From assembly GCA_030427805.1 (NCBI GenBank), contig JAUICP010000005.1, positions 62,001-126,000 on the forward strand: DNA of 64,000 bases, in the 5' to 3' direction. Shown piece after piece: positions 32,823 through 41,835 of this stretch. Within the stretch, counting starts at the first letter, position 1; every line of letters begins with the position of its first letter. The translations under genes and the position numbers were made by a program. The notes under the pieces were generated by a model. The model was not told where the DNA came from. It saw nothing but the letters and a program-made list of their open reading frames with translations, and did not search any database. The DNA comes from Bdellovibrionia bacterium. GTDB lineage: Bacteria > Bdellovibrionota > Bdellovibrionia > Bdellovibrionales > JAGQZY01.

Positions 32823-34055
32823 AAGGGAGAGGTCCATGAGGGTTTGCACGAGGTAGGGGCGCCACTTGTTCATTTGGTTTTTGGTCATCTTTGCGTAACA
32901 GACCGTACCCTGAGTGGCGGACTCTTTGCGCATGATTTGAGCTTCGCGACCCAATTGAAAAATTTTGTATTCTTCATCTTTTGGAAAAAAGAGTTCAGTG
33001 TCTTCGTAAAGAGATTGCAGGCATTCGAGCATGAGACCTTTCAAGCGATCAATACCCTCGCCGGTGCGAGCACTTACAAAGCAACGGGGGTAGGTCTTAA
33101 CCTGAAACTTCTTCTCGAAAGGAGCGGCATCGATTTTGTTATAAACGTGAATGAGAGGTTTATTCTCCCAGCCAAATTCTTTAATCAAGCTATTCACGAC
33201 TTCGATTTGCGATTCCATTTGGCCCGATGATAAATCAATCACGTGAATCAATACATCGGCATCAGCGGATTCTTCAAGAGTGGCTTTAAAAGCTTCAATC
33301 AAATGGGTCGGAAGTTTTCTGATAAATCCCACTGTATCTGTGACGACAGCGTTGGGACCATCGGGTAAATGGATTTTTCGCGTGGTCGGATCAAGTGTCG
33401 CAAAGAGTTTATCCTGCTCGAGGACACTGGCCGAAGTGAGCTGATTGAGTAGAGTACTCTTACCCGTATTCGTATAGCCAATGAGAGAAAAACTCGGCGT
33501 TTGGTTGCGCTTGCGATTGGAGCGATGCTGGGCCCGCTTTTTTCGAACAGTTTTTAATTGTTTTCTAATTTGTTTAACGCGATCGCGGATGCGACGACGA
33601 TCCATCTCGAGTGCCGTTTCTCCGGGTCCGCGAGTTCCAATACCACCTGCTTGTCTAGAGAGTGACCCCATCCAAGCGTCGACCATTCGAGGCATTTGAT
33701 CGAGCATCTGTGCCAATTGAACCTGTAGCTTTCCTTCGTGGCTTTGGGCTCGGAGGGCAAAGATATCTAAAATTAATTGCGAGCGATCGAGAACGCGGGC
33801 CTTCCAGGCTTTTTCTAAGTTCCTTGTCTGGATACCACTCAATTGGTGATCGATAACGACAAGGGATGCGCCAGTATCTGCTACCAGATCTGCAATCTCC
33901 TGAACCTTACCCGAACCGAGTAGGGTCGCTGGATGATACTTTTCAACGATTTGCGTGCAATTTCCGACGATTTCACCGCCCGCTGAACGAGCGAGCTCCT
34001 CAAGCTCTAGAAGACTGAGCTTGATATCTTTGAATGCTTCACCTTTGAGGCCCAC
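32820..34055 (-). CDS. hflX: GTPase HflX
   Basis: HflX is a ribosome-associated GTPase. The G domain has P-loop GYTNTGKST, switch DPTTRK, G3 DTVGF and NKID. The HflX-specific N-terminal domain has HPATLLGSGKVQEI and IDHQLSGIQTRNLE, with SRQAGGIGTRGPGE joining the two. The only standard start is GTG at 34055 (MGLKGE), but that would cut off the family's first strand: codons upstream in the same frame read PDRVIVAGV, back to a stop at 34121-34119. AAGAGG (34120-34115) lies 8 nt before an in-frame AUA at 34106. The gene follows maeB, probably in one transcript. Confidence 0.9.
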   Translation of the reverse strand: MGLKGEAFKDIKLSLLELEELARSAGGEIVGNCTQIVEKYHPATLLGSGKVQEIADLVADTGASLVVIDHQLSGIQTRNLEKAWKARVLDRSQLILDIFALRAQSHEGKLQVQLAQMLDQMPRMVDAWMGSLSRQAGGIGTRGPGETALEMDRRRIRDRVKQIRKQLKTVRKKRAQHRSNRKRNQTPSFSLIGYTNTGKSTLLNQLTSASVLEQDKLFATLDPTTRKIHLPDGPNAVVTDTVGFIRKLPTHLIEAFKATLEESADADVLIHVIDLSSGQMESQIEVVNSLIKEFGWENKPLIHVYNKIDAAPFEKKFQVKTYPRCFVSARTGEGIDRLKGLMLECLQSLYEDTELFFPKDEEYKIFQLGREAQIMRKESATQGTVCYAKMTKNQMNKWRPYLVQTLMDLSL

Positions 34056-34147
34056 ACCAGCAACTATAACTCGATCGGGCTCTATTTTTTGGTTAACTTC
34101 AGCTATTTTTTCAACCTCTTATCCGAGTCTGACCTCAGCCAGTCTCG

Positions 34148-36439
34148 TCAGTAGTTCTCCTCGAAGGCCTGACATTCCAGGGCTGTAAGGACTACTGTAT
34201 TTACTATATCGTCAACAACGGACGTTCTCTGCAGTACATTAGCAGGTTTTTTAACTCCCATAAGGAAGGGCCCTATAACCTCTGCACCGCCTAATTGTTG
34301 TACCAATTTGTAACTAATATTTCCAGAGTCTAAATTCGGGAAAATCAAAATATTGGCCCCGTCCTTAGTCTTGGCGAAAGGAAAGATCCGCTCTACGACC
34401 TCAGAATTGACCGCTGTGTCCGCTTGCATCTCTCCATCCACCGTATAGTTAGGTTTCTGTTGAGCCACCAGGCGGGCCGCCTCCTGCATCTTACGAGGAC
34501 TCTCACCACGGCCCGTAAAGTTGGTATAGCTGAGCATAGCGATCTTTGGGCTAATTCCGAAATACTCGGCCACCTGGCCGGCGTGGATGGCTGCTGTGGC
34601 CAATTGCTCGGCCGTAGGGTTGATATTAACTGCCGTATCGGCAAAGAACACCACCTTGTCCTTAAGGAGCACGAGATTCAAGCCCGAGGCGCAGTTTCTG
34701 CGGCCGGTTCCGATGATCTGTAATATTGGTTTTACGGCCTCAGCATATTTAATAGTCGCTCCACTGACCATACCGTCAGCATCGCCCAGGTGAACGGCCA
34801 TCGCCGCAAAGTAATGGGGATCGCCAATAAGTCTTTCCGCTTCTCGCTCCATAACCCCTTTGCGCTGGCGCATCCGGTAGAGTTCTTCTACATAGCGCCG
34901 ATAGTTTTTGTGGCTTGAAGGATGAATGATCGGTTCCGTTTCGAGGTGGTTTCGCAAAGAATCCAGTTTATTTTCTTCGATCACCTTTTTTACATTCTCG
35001 GGATAGCCCACCAAAACTGGGTGAACCACTTTTTCGTCAATCAAGATGTTACAGGCTTTTAAAATTTTACTAGAAGCTCCCTCGGGAAAAATAATCTTGG
35101 GCAAGTTTTTGTTCCGCGTACGACATTGGGATTTCACTCGATTGATTGCCGAGCGCACGAATCCCACTTTGTAGCCTTGCATGGCTTCGAGGCGATCCTT
35201 ATAGGCATCAAAATCTTCGATCGGTTGAGTAGCAACTCCAGAATCCATGGCAGCCTTGGCAACAGCGGGTGCCACCCAAAGGAGCACGCGAGGATCAAAA
35301 GGCTTGGGAATAATATACTCGGGCCCGTAACTAAAGTTCTGTCCGCCATAGGCCTGGGAGACCTTTTCTGGAATTTCCTGTCTGGCCAGTTTTGCCAGGG
35401 CGTGCACAGCTGCCAATTTCATTTCTTCGTTGATAGCGGTCGAAGCCGTATCCAACGCGCCCCTAAAAATAGAGGGAAAGCCAAGAACATTATTCACTTG
35501 GTTAGCAAAATCAGAACGACCCGTGGCCATAATCACGTCGGGTCGAGCCTCTTTGGCATCAGTCGGTAGAATTTCTGGATCGGGATTGGCCATGGCAAAA
35601 ACAATAGGTTTATCAGCCATGCTCTTCACCATATCTTTAGTGACAGCTCCTCCGACACTCACTCCGACAAAGCAATCGGCCCCTTTCATGGCATCGGCCA
35701 AACTTCGAGCTTCGGTGTTATTGGCAAATTCCTCTTTAAAGGGGTTCATCCCTTCGGTTCGTCCTTTGTAGATAACACCTTTACTGTCACACATAATGAG
35801 GTTTTGTGGTTTGACCCCTAAATTAAAAAAGAGGCGGGCACAGGCTACGGCTGCGGCACCGGCACCATTCACAACCATCTTTAAATCTTCTAGTTTGCGC
35901 CCAGTTAAATCGACGGCATTGATGAGAGCCGCGGCAGATATGATCGCAGTTCCGTGTTGATCGTCGTGAAAGACGGGGATTTTCAATTCTTTTTTGAGTC
36001 GCTCTTCGATTTCGAAACACTCGGGCGCTTTGATATCTTCGAGGTTAATTCCGCCAAATGTAGGTTCAAGAGCTTTGCAGGTCGCAATAAACTCTTCGAC
36101 CCCCGAAGATTTGAGTTCGAGATCAAAAACGTTGATGTTTGCAAACTGCTTAAATAGTACTCCCTTACCTTCCATCACCGGTTTACTGGCTTCGGGACCA
36201 ATGTTTCCGAGTCCCAAGACTGCCGTTCCGTCTGAGATTACTGCAACTAGGTTTCCCTTGGTCGTATATTTATAAACGTCTTGGGGGTTTTTGGCGATTT
36301 CCTTACAAGGGGCAGCCACTCCTGGAGAGTAGGCCAAAGAGAGTTCCCATTCACCTGCCGTAGACTTTGATGGTTGTACATTAACCTTACCCGCAGGTGG
36401 TTCAGCGTGATAGCGAAGAGCTTCTTTGTTTAAACTCAT
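34148..36439 (-). CDS. maeB: NADP-dependent malic enzyme with phosphotransacetylase-like domain
   Basis: The enzyme decarboxylates malate to pyruvate, making NADPH. ATG at 36439 (MSLNKEALRYH) is chosen over longer in-frame codons because of a GGAGA about 8 nt upstream and the usual protein length (763 residues). Domains are malic N-terminal (LAYSPGVAAPCKEI), NAD(P) binding (VVNGAGAAAVACARL), and from about residue 425 a PTA-like domain (KIIFPEGASSKIL), which usually regulates rather than catalyses. It sits divergent from the FadJ gene. Malate-derived pyruvate and NADPH would suit growth on fatty acids or amino acids. Confidence 0.94.
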   Translation of the reverse strand: MSLNKEALRYHAEPPAGKVNVQPSKSTAGEWELSLAYSPGVAAPCKEIAKNPQDVYKYTTKGNLVAVISDGTAVLGLGNIGPEASKPVMEGKGVLFKQFANINVFDLELKSSGVEEFIATCKALEPTFGGINLEDIKAPECFEIEERLKKELKIPVFHDDQHGTAIISAAALINAVDLTGRKLEDLKMVVNGAGAAAVACARLFFNLGVKPQNLIMCDSKGVIYKGRTEGMNPFKEEFANNTEARSLADAMKGADCFVGVSVGGAVTKDMVKSMADKPIVFAMANPDPEILPTDAKEARPDVIMATGRSDFANQVNNVLGFPSIFRGALDTASTAINEEMKLAAVHALAKLARQEIPEKVSQAYGGQNFSYGPEYIIPKPFDPRVLLWVAPAVAKAAMDSGVATQPIEDFDAYKDRLEAMQGYKVGFVRSAINRVKSQCRTRNKNLPKIIFPEGASSKILKACNILIDEKVVHPVLVGYPENVKKVIEENKLDSLRNHLETEPIIHPSSHKNYRRYVEELYRMRQRKGVMEREAERLIGDPHYFAAMAVHLGDADGMVSGATIKYAEAVKPILQIIGTGRRNCASGLNLVLLKDKVVFFADTAVNINPTAEQLATAAIHAGQVAEYFGISPKIAMLSYTNFTGRGESPRKMQEAARLVAQQKPNYTVDGEMQADTAVNSEVVERIFPFAKTKDGANILIFPNLDSGNISYKLVQQLGGAEVIGPFLMGVKKPANVLQRTSVVDDIVNTVVLTALECQAFEENY

Positions 36440-36658
36440 AGTGATTTCTCCAGATCCAGCCACTTTTAGATATAAACTAAAGGCTAGGAGGTTTTGGCGA
36501 CATCTGTCAACGGTCCATTCTGATTTATCGGCGGTGCTGAGAGCCTCAGCTTTTGCAGTATTCATATAAAAACGTAACAAAAAGCGGATGACAGAGAGGG
36601 GTGGGCTCCCTAAAATCCCAAAGTATTAACATTCTGCTTCCAACTGAGGTGCTTTTAA

Positions 36659-38893
36659 ATGGACATAAATACCGAGACTAACAATGATAAAAAAACAAGT
36701 AATTCATTGAATGGAACGACTAAGGATCAACAGAGTATGAGCATCGAAGAAAGTGTGCGTTTGGTAGCAAAAGGGGACGTGGCTCTTATTGAATGGGATC
36801 TCATTGGCGAGAGCGCCAATAAAATGAGCAGTGCAACCATGACGCGTTTTAAGGAAGTTTTAGAGCAAGTCGAAGAAAATAAGGATTTCAAAGCAGCTGT
36901 CATTATATCGCGCAAGAAATCCATTTTCATGGCCGGCGCAGATATCAATGAAATAAAAAGCTTAAAAACTAAAGAGGATTTCTCTAAGGCCGTTGAAGGC
37001 GGTCAAGAGGTCGTTAATTTTCTCGAGGACATGCGAGTGCCTGTTATTGTGGCAATTCATGGTGCCTGTATGGGCGGCGGTTGTGAAATGGCCATAGCCT
37101 GTGACTATCGAATCGCTACTGAGGACAAGGCCACGAGAATTGGCTTACCCGAAGTTTTGTTGGGAATAATTCCCGGTTTTGGTGGTTGTGTCCGCTTGCC
37201 GCGACTCATAGGGATTGAGGCCGCCTACGATATTATTCTCAACGGAAAAGCCGTCGACGGCAAAAAGGCCAAGCGCATTGGTCTTGTTGATAAAGTGGTA
37301 CCGGTTAAAGAACTCGAAAATGAAGCCATGAGAATGGCCCATAAAATTATCAAAAAGAAGTCGGGAAAACGCTATAAGGAATTTACTGGAAGAGGACTCC
37401 AGAAAAAAGTGATCAATTCAAACCTCATGAAGGGCTTTGTTTCGAATATGGCCAAAAAGAATGTGATGAAATTCACGGGTGGTCATTACCCAGCCCCTCT
37501 CAAGGCCATTGAAGTCATCAAGAAAACCTACGGACTCCCTCGTTCTCAAAGGGACCGGGCTCTTCGCATCGAGAGAGAAGCCTTCTGCGAAGTGGCAGTG
37601 ACCCAAGTTTCTAAAAATTTGATCAATGTCTTCTTCTTGCGAGAAGATGTTAAAAAGCGCAACGGTGTTGCCGACGCTTCTGTTAAAGGGCACGACGTTC
37701 ACACTGTGGGCGTTCTCGGAGCGGGAACCATGGGTGGTGGAATCGCCTATGCGGCCGCCGATAAAGGGATGTTTGTGCGCATGAAAGATATCGGGCAAGA
37801 AGCTATCGATATTGGATATCAGGCAGCTGAAAAGATTTGGAAGAAAAAGCTGAAGCGCCGTCGCCTCTCGAAATACGAGTTCAGCGAAAAGAAGTCCCGT
37901 ATTACGGGTGTTCTTGATTACACAGGCTTTGATAAACTCGACGTCGTCATCGAGGCTATTGTTGAAAATATGGATATTAAAAAGAAGGTTATTGGAGAAA
38001 CGGCTTCGAAAGTTCCAGCCGATTGTATAATTGCCACGAACACCTCATCACTCTCTGTCAACGAAATGGCCAAAGGCCACCCCAATCCAGCGAACTTTGT
38101 GGGAATGCACTTTTTCAATCCAGTTGATAAAATGCCACTCGTTGAAGTAATTCGCGGTGAACAGTCATCAGATGAAGCCACAGCGACAATCTTTAATCTC
38201 GCTAAAAAGATGGGTAAAGTTCCCGTAGTGGTCAAAGATGGCCCCGGCTTTTTGGTGAACCGCCTTCTTATTCCCTATCTGATTGAGGCCGCTCACTTTC
38301 TTCAAGAGGGAATGGATATTCAGAAGGTTGATGATCTTTACAAAAAACAATTCGGTATGCCGATGGGACCATTTCATCTTCTCGACGAAATTGGACTTGA
38401 TGTTGGAGTGAAGGTTTCGAAAATTTTCCGCGAATCCCTCGGTGAGAGAATCGAGATTCCCGATACAATGGTCAAACTGGAAAAGTCTGATCGTATGGGT
38501 AAGAAGAACAAAAAGGGATTTTACCTCTGGGATGAAAATGGCAAAAAAGGGGGCGTCGATACGAGTATTTATTCAGAGTTTGGACTCGGTACTCCTACGA
38601 ACCCTCTGACCGACGAAGAAATCATTGGCCGTGGTATTTATAATATGATTAATGAGGCCGCGACGGTTCTGATCGAAGAGAAGATTGTTGAGTCTCCAGG
38701 TGAGTTAGATCTTGCCATGATTATGGGGACGGGGTTTCCGCCGTTCAGAGGTGGATTGCTTCGCTACGCAGATACGATCGGCACACAAAAGATTTGTGAC
38801 GACCTTGAAGTCTTTGCGACTAAGTACGGTGAACGTCTCCGTCCAATGCAGACTTTGCGGACTATGGCTAAAACGAATCGCAGCTTTTACTAA
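36659..38893 (+). CDS. fadJ: FadJ-type bifunctional enoyl-CoA hydratase/3-hydroxyacyl-CoA dehydrogenase
   Basis: The protein performs the hydratase and dehydrogenase steps of beta-oxidation. ATG at 36659 follows GAGGTG. Residues about 30-225 are an enoyl-CoA hydratase domain, with FMAGADINEI and CMGGGCEMAIACD for the oxyanion hole and GLPEVLLGIIPGFGG for the catalytic Glu. From about residue 350 the NAD-binding HGVLGAGTMGGGIA-type loop and GMHFFNPVDKMPLVEVI (catalytic His) mark the dehydrogenase, followed by two C-terminal helical domains. The first 30 residues are Asn/Asp-rich and unusual. FadJ rather than FadB is a guess, as no partner thiolase is in the window. Confidence 0.93.
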   Translation: MDINTETNNDKKTSNSLNGTTKDQQSMSIEESVRLVAKGDVALIEWDLIGESANKMSSATMTRFKEVLEQVEENKDFKAAVIISRKKSIFMAGADINEIKSLKTKEDFSKAVEGGQEVVNFLEDMRVPVIVAIHGACMGGGCEMAIACDYRIATEDKATRIGLPEVLLGIIPGFGGCVRLPRLIGIEAAYDIILNGKAVDGKKAKRIGLVDKVVPVKELENEAMRMAHKIIKKKSGKRYKEFTGRGLQKKVINSNLMKGFVSNMAKKNVMKFTGGHYPAPLKAIEVIKKTYGLPRSQRDRALRIEREAFCEVAVTQVSKNLINVFFLREDVKKRNGVADASVKGHDVHTVGVLGAGTMGGGIAYAAADKGMFVRMKDIGQEAIDIGYQAAEKIWKKKLKRRRLSKYEFSEKKSRITGVLDYTGFDKLDVVIEAIVENMDIKKKVIGETASKVPADCIIATNTSSLSVNEMAKGHPNPANFVGMHFFNPVDKMPLVEVIRGEQSSDEATATIFNLAKKMGKVPVVVKDGPGFLVNRLLIPYLIEAAHFLQEGMDIQKVDDLYKKQFGMPMGPFHLLDEIGLDVGVKVSKIFRESLGERIEIPDTMVKLEKSDRMGKKNKKGFYLWDENGKKGGVDTSIYSEFGLGTPTNPLTDEEIIGRGIYNMINEAATVLIEEKIVESPGELDLAMIMGTGFPPFRGGLLRYADTIGTQKICDDLEVFATKYGERLRPMQTLRTMAKTNRSFY

Positions 38894-38896
38894 GTC

Positions 38897-39664
38897 CTAT
38901 TTTTTAGAGCGTCGGCGCCGACGCTTTTTATTCTTTTTCTTTTTAGAGTCCGCCGACGCGGCCGGCTTGCGATAGGGTGCCAGGTAATTTTTCTTAACTT
39001 CAGGCACCTTGCCCGTTTGAAATTTGTAGAGTCCTTTTTTGCGAGCCTCATCGATCATTGCCGTGGCACGGGATTCAATGAGTCCGCAAACCTTTTTCAT
39101 TCCCTTGGGGCAGCGTCCTCGAGAGCGATTTTTCAGTGTTGTTAAAGTTACGAATGGAGTTGTGGGCTGAATACTATCAACGATAAACTTTCGGTAGCCC
39201 TTACTTTTTATCATTCGCTTCATCATGGGTTCAACATTGAACCACTGGGCAGCAATGGTTGTAGGAACTCTTGTTTTTCTCGAAACACCAAAGAGCTCTT
39301 TATCACAAGTTCTGTTGTAGCCCTTGTAGACCTTCCACATAAGGCCTGGCCAGTGAAGAGTTCGATCCATTTCGACGAGCATTAGGTAAATTCGCTTACA
39401 TCGAGGAGACATCTTCACGCCCAATTTATCGAGAAATTCGGCATGACTCATTTTAACGGCAGGCTTATAAAGAGGAGCCTCCGTTCGCAGTTGCTTTCCA
39501 GATTTAACAGAGGCTTTGCTCGAAGCTTTTGCCACTGGTTTTTTATTCGATTTTTTTGCGACTGGTTTTTTACTTTGTGCCTGTGCCTTAGTACTCGTTG
39601 CTGTGTAGGCTAAAGAAAAAAGAATACTGAGTACTAAAACTTGAGCTATCTTTGGATAGTTCAT
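38897..39664 (-). CDS. Exported basic protein of unknown function
   Basis: ATG at 39664 is preferred over a GTG at 39670: the GGAGG upstream is 6 nt from the ATG but directly abuts the GTG. A signal peptide (IAQVLVLSILFSLAYT) ends near KAQAQ. Next comes a Lys/Ala/Ser-rich linker, then a folded-looking part from about residue 75 with three or four Cys (SPRCKRIY, NRTCDKE, GRCPKGMKKVC), and a poly-Lys/Arg tail (KKKKNKKRRRRR). It ends 3 nt from the stop of the convergent fadJ. No family is recognised; a role binding anionic polymer such as DNA or teichoic-like surface is only a guess. Confidence 0.7.
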   Translation of the reverse strand: MNYPKIAQVLVLSILFSLAYTATSTKAQAQSKKPVAKKSNKKPVAKASSKASVKSGKQLRTEAPLYKPAVKMSHAEFLDKLGVKMSPRCKRIYLMLVEMDRTLHWPGLMWKVYKGYNRTCDKELFGVSRKTRVPTTIAAQWFNVEPMMKRMIKSKGYRKFIVDSIQPTTPFVTLTTLKNRSRGRCPKGMKKVCGLIESRATAMIDEARKKGLYKFQTGKVPEVKKNYLAPYRKPAASADSKKKKNKKRRRRRSKK

Positions 39665-39996
39665 ATTCACCCTCCAACCTATTGGAATTATAGCAGTCCA
39701 AAGGGGAATTGTCGCTTTTGTGTACGATAATCTGCAAAAAGGCGAGGCCAGTCTGTTTCATAGTGAGAAATTGTCTAGTTTTTAGACGGTTTGAAGCTCA
39801 AGTCTAAAATAGGGTGGGTAGAGATTTGGCCCTTCTGGAACCTAAGTTGCAAATTATTAAAAACGAGTCCCAGTTTTTTGGGCTCGGTTGAATAGAACGT
39901 TATCTCTTTAATTCTTCTAGCACGTTGTCGGTATTTATTTATTTGGAGGAATGAGCCTCCAAAAATTTGTCTAGATAGTAACAGCTTGAGGATAAA
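39665..39996. other. Divergent intergenic region, about 330 nt
   Basis: Upstream of both the minus-strand basic protein and the plus-strand lipoprotein. It should hold two promoters, but no sure -35/-10 pair was found. An imperfect GAG(T)CCC...GGGCTC stem (about 39865-39885) is the only structure noticed. TTTGGAGGA at 39950 is too far from the lipoprotein ATG (39997) to serve it. No gene seen. Confidence 0.35.
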
Positions 39997-40659
39997 ATGA
40001 GATACCTACTCTTATTATTATTAGTTCTTTCAACTGGTCTTGTGGCTTGTGGTAAGAAAAACGGTAAACCTTCAATTTCAACGACCAATCGCGAACGGGC
40101 GGCTGGACCTGATATTGGTACCAGGAACCACCTTTCTCCAACTGATGGGTCAGCTTGGGGTGAGATTACTGGAACTCCTCAGAATGCCTTTCAAGAGGCA
40201 GCAGAAGGTCTCATCGAATCAATTATGGATTCTCAATATGTTGGATACATTTCAGGAAATTCTGGAGACAATACTGGAATTCGCTTCTGGGGTGATGTCA
40301 GTACCGGTGGTGCTTTAACGACAAATATGCCTTCAACATCGGTAAGCTCTGGAAGTATGAGGCTCGTTATTTGGGATGAACATGCCGGTAAAACCGATAG
40401 TGCTTCGGGCGAAGTGATTCCTGAAATTCCTTTTTACTTCAATTCAGTATCTGGAACCGTTCAGGGTAATCAGGCCCAATTAATTTTTAGACAATCTGAT
40501 GGATATACAACAGTAGAAATGGTTGGATACTTTGACGCTGAAAATTTTGTCGGTGTCTTTCGCTATCAGAACTTAACATCCTTTGATAACAGTACTCCTT
40601 GGCGTGGTGAGTTAGGAAACTTTGCCGTTCGTACGTGTCAATTCTTTAGATGTAACTAA
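39997..40659 (+). CDS. Lipoprotein of unknown function
   Basis: The signal is short and leucine-rich with the lipobox LVAC (Cys18), followed by GKKNGK. Residue +2 is Gly, which does not mark inner-membrane retention. The remaining 200 residues are rich in Gly, Ser, Thr and strands (RFWGDVSTGG, QAQLIFRQSDGYTTVEMVGYF), giving a likely beta-barrel-like or lipocalin-like domain, with a C-terminal pair of cysteines (RTCQFFRC). No family is recognised. A weak terminator-like hairpin follows. Confidence 0.78.
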   Translation: MRYLLLLLLVLSTGLVACGKKNGKPSISTTNRERAAGPDIGTRNHLSPTDGSAWGEITGTPQNAFQEAAEGLIESIMDSQYVGYISGNSGDNTGIRFWGDVSTGGALTTNMPSTSVSSGSMRLVIWDEHAGKTDSASGEVIPEIPFYFNSVSGTVQGNQAQLIFRQSDGYTTVEMVGYFDAENFVGVFRYQNLTSFDNSTPWRGELGNFAVRTCQFFRCN

Positions 40660-40680
40660 TTAAAATAATTCAGGTTTAAG

Positions 40681-40700
40681 CCTCATTTCTGGTGAGGTTT
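40681..40700 (+). terminator. Weak terminator after the lipoprotein gene
   Basis: CCTCA (40681-40685) pairs with TGAGG (40693-40697) with flanking A and T residues, followed by TTTT. The stem is only 5-7 bp. Confidence 0.4.
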
Positions 40701-40738
40701 TAGTTGTCAAACCGGTTTCAGCTCGGCAAGCTGGAGCT

Positions 40739-41830
40739 ATGTCTTTTAACGTCAGTTTCAAACATCAAGCCTTAGAAGCCCTTGTGGGTGGGCAATCTCC
40801 TTTGGACTTTAGTAATTTGTCTGTGGGCCATCTCGATGGCGCCCATGAATTTCTCTTAGCCTACGGTTACGATGTTGAACTCCCTGAAGATTTAAAGGTC
40901 GTCGAGATGATTCACCGCCAGGCGGTGGCACTCCTACGAGATAAACTCCTCGATGAAGGCGAAGAATTGCCAAAAGAAGTTTACGACCCGCAATCTCTCG
41001 AAGATATCGGAAGTCTCTTTGTTTATGCCAGTAACTTGGATGGCAAATATGACTCCATTCAGCCCTGGGCCTGTGCTCTTTTAAAAGTTATGCACGTTTT
41101 TGCCCATCTAGAAAATGATATTTTTCATTTGTTTCCACAGGATATTAAGACCCAACTCATTCGGCCCTTTCAAAGTTTTATTTACGAGGATTCTGTGACG
41201 AATAAGTCGGTAATGGGGTCCGAGCAGGATGGTGAAAAAATCGTTTTGGAGCGATTTGAAATCAAACCGACAAAATCACTGACCAGTTCAGTGATTAAGC
41301 TTCTCGCTAAGAGAGATATGTTTGCCATGACTTTGCTCGACAAGGTCGGCGTTCGTTTTGTGACCAGGAATGTTTTTGATTCCTTTCGAGTTTTGCGATT
41401 TTTGCACGAACACTCGCTCGTATCCTTCCCTAATAGTATTGTCGATCAAGTGACCAATACCATTTATCCGGTCAATTTGTTCTTTGAAGCGATGGATGAG
41501 CTGCGAAGTCGAAGTCCTATGGCACCCCTTGAAGAGATCGACGAGGTTATGGAAAGAAAACTCGATCAGCATTTTTCGCGCGCCGAATTTGTTGAAAAAG
41601 AAAATATTTTTTCTGGAGACTCCTATCGATTTATGAAGTTTATTTCGAGAAAGCTCATTCGCATTAATATGCCAGAAGGACGTCAGGTTCGATTCTTTTA
41701 CCCTTTTGAGGTTCAGATAATGGACTATGATACCTATCTTAAAAACCTTCAAGGGCCGCAAAGCCACAAAAGTTATAAAGAACGACAGCGGATGGCCGCA
41801 CGACGAAGAATTTTTGGATTTAAAGGGTAG
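40739..41830 (+). CDS. Unknown protein with RelA/SpoT-like sequence pattern
   Basis: A 363-residue cytosolic protein with no signal peptide. Residues about 180-330 show, in order, KPTKSLTSSVIKLLAKR, L-L-D201-K-V-G-V-R-F-V and, near 320, P-F-E324-V-Q-I-M. This resembles the RelA/SpoT nucleotidyltransferase pattern (R-x-K...S...K, D-x-x-G-V-R, E-V-Q-I-R), including both acidic positions, but the gap between D and E is about twice as long and the usual NGYQSLH is absent. The family name is therefore not assigned. It lies 5 nt upstream of an acyltransferase gene, probably co-transcribed. Confidence 0.75.
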   Translation: MSFNVSFKHQALEALVGGQSPLDFSNLSVGHLDGAHEFLLAYGYDVELPEDLKVVEMIHRQAVALLRDKLLDEGEELPKEVYDPQSLEDIGSLFVYASNLDGKYDSIQPWACALLKVMHVFAHLENDIFHLFPQDIKTQLIRPFQSFIYEDSVTNKSVMGSEQDGEKIVLERFEIKPTKSLTSSVIKLLAKRDMFAMTLLDKVGVRFVTRNVFDSFRVLRFLHEHSLVSFPNSIVDQVTNTIYPVNLFFEAMDELRSRSPMAPLEEIDEVMERKLDQHFSRAEFVEKENIFSGDSYRFMKFISRKLIRINMPEGRQVRFFYPFEVQIMDYDTYLKNLQGPQSHKSYKERQRMAARRRIFGFKG

Positions 41831-41835
41831 GGCTT

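Noticed and set aside
35126-35569. 147-codon frame on plus opposite maeB
   Set aside because: Antisense to the malic enzyme core; His/Ser-rich translation without motif or ribosome binding site.
38977-39008. GGTGCCAG ... CAGGCACC inverted pair resembling the stop-codon repeat
   Set aside because: It lies inside the coding sequence of the exported basic protein, lacks the AAATGGTAGCG part, and is short enough to be chance.
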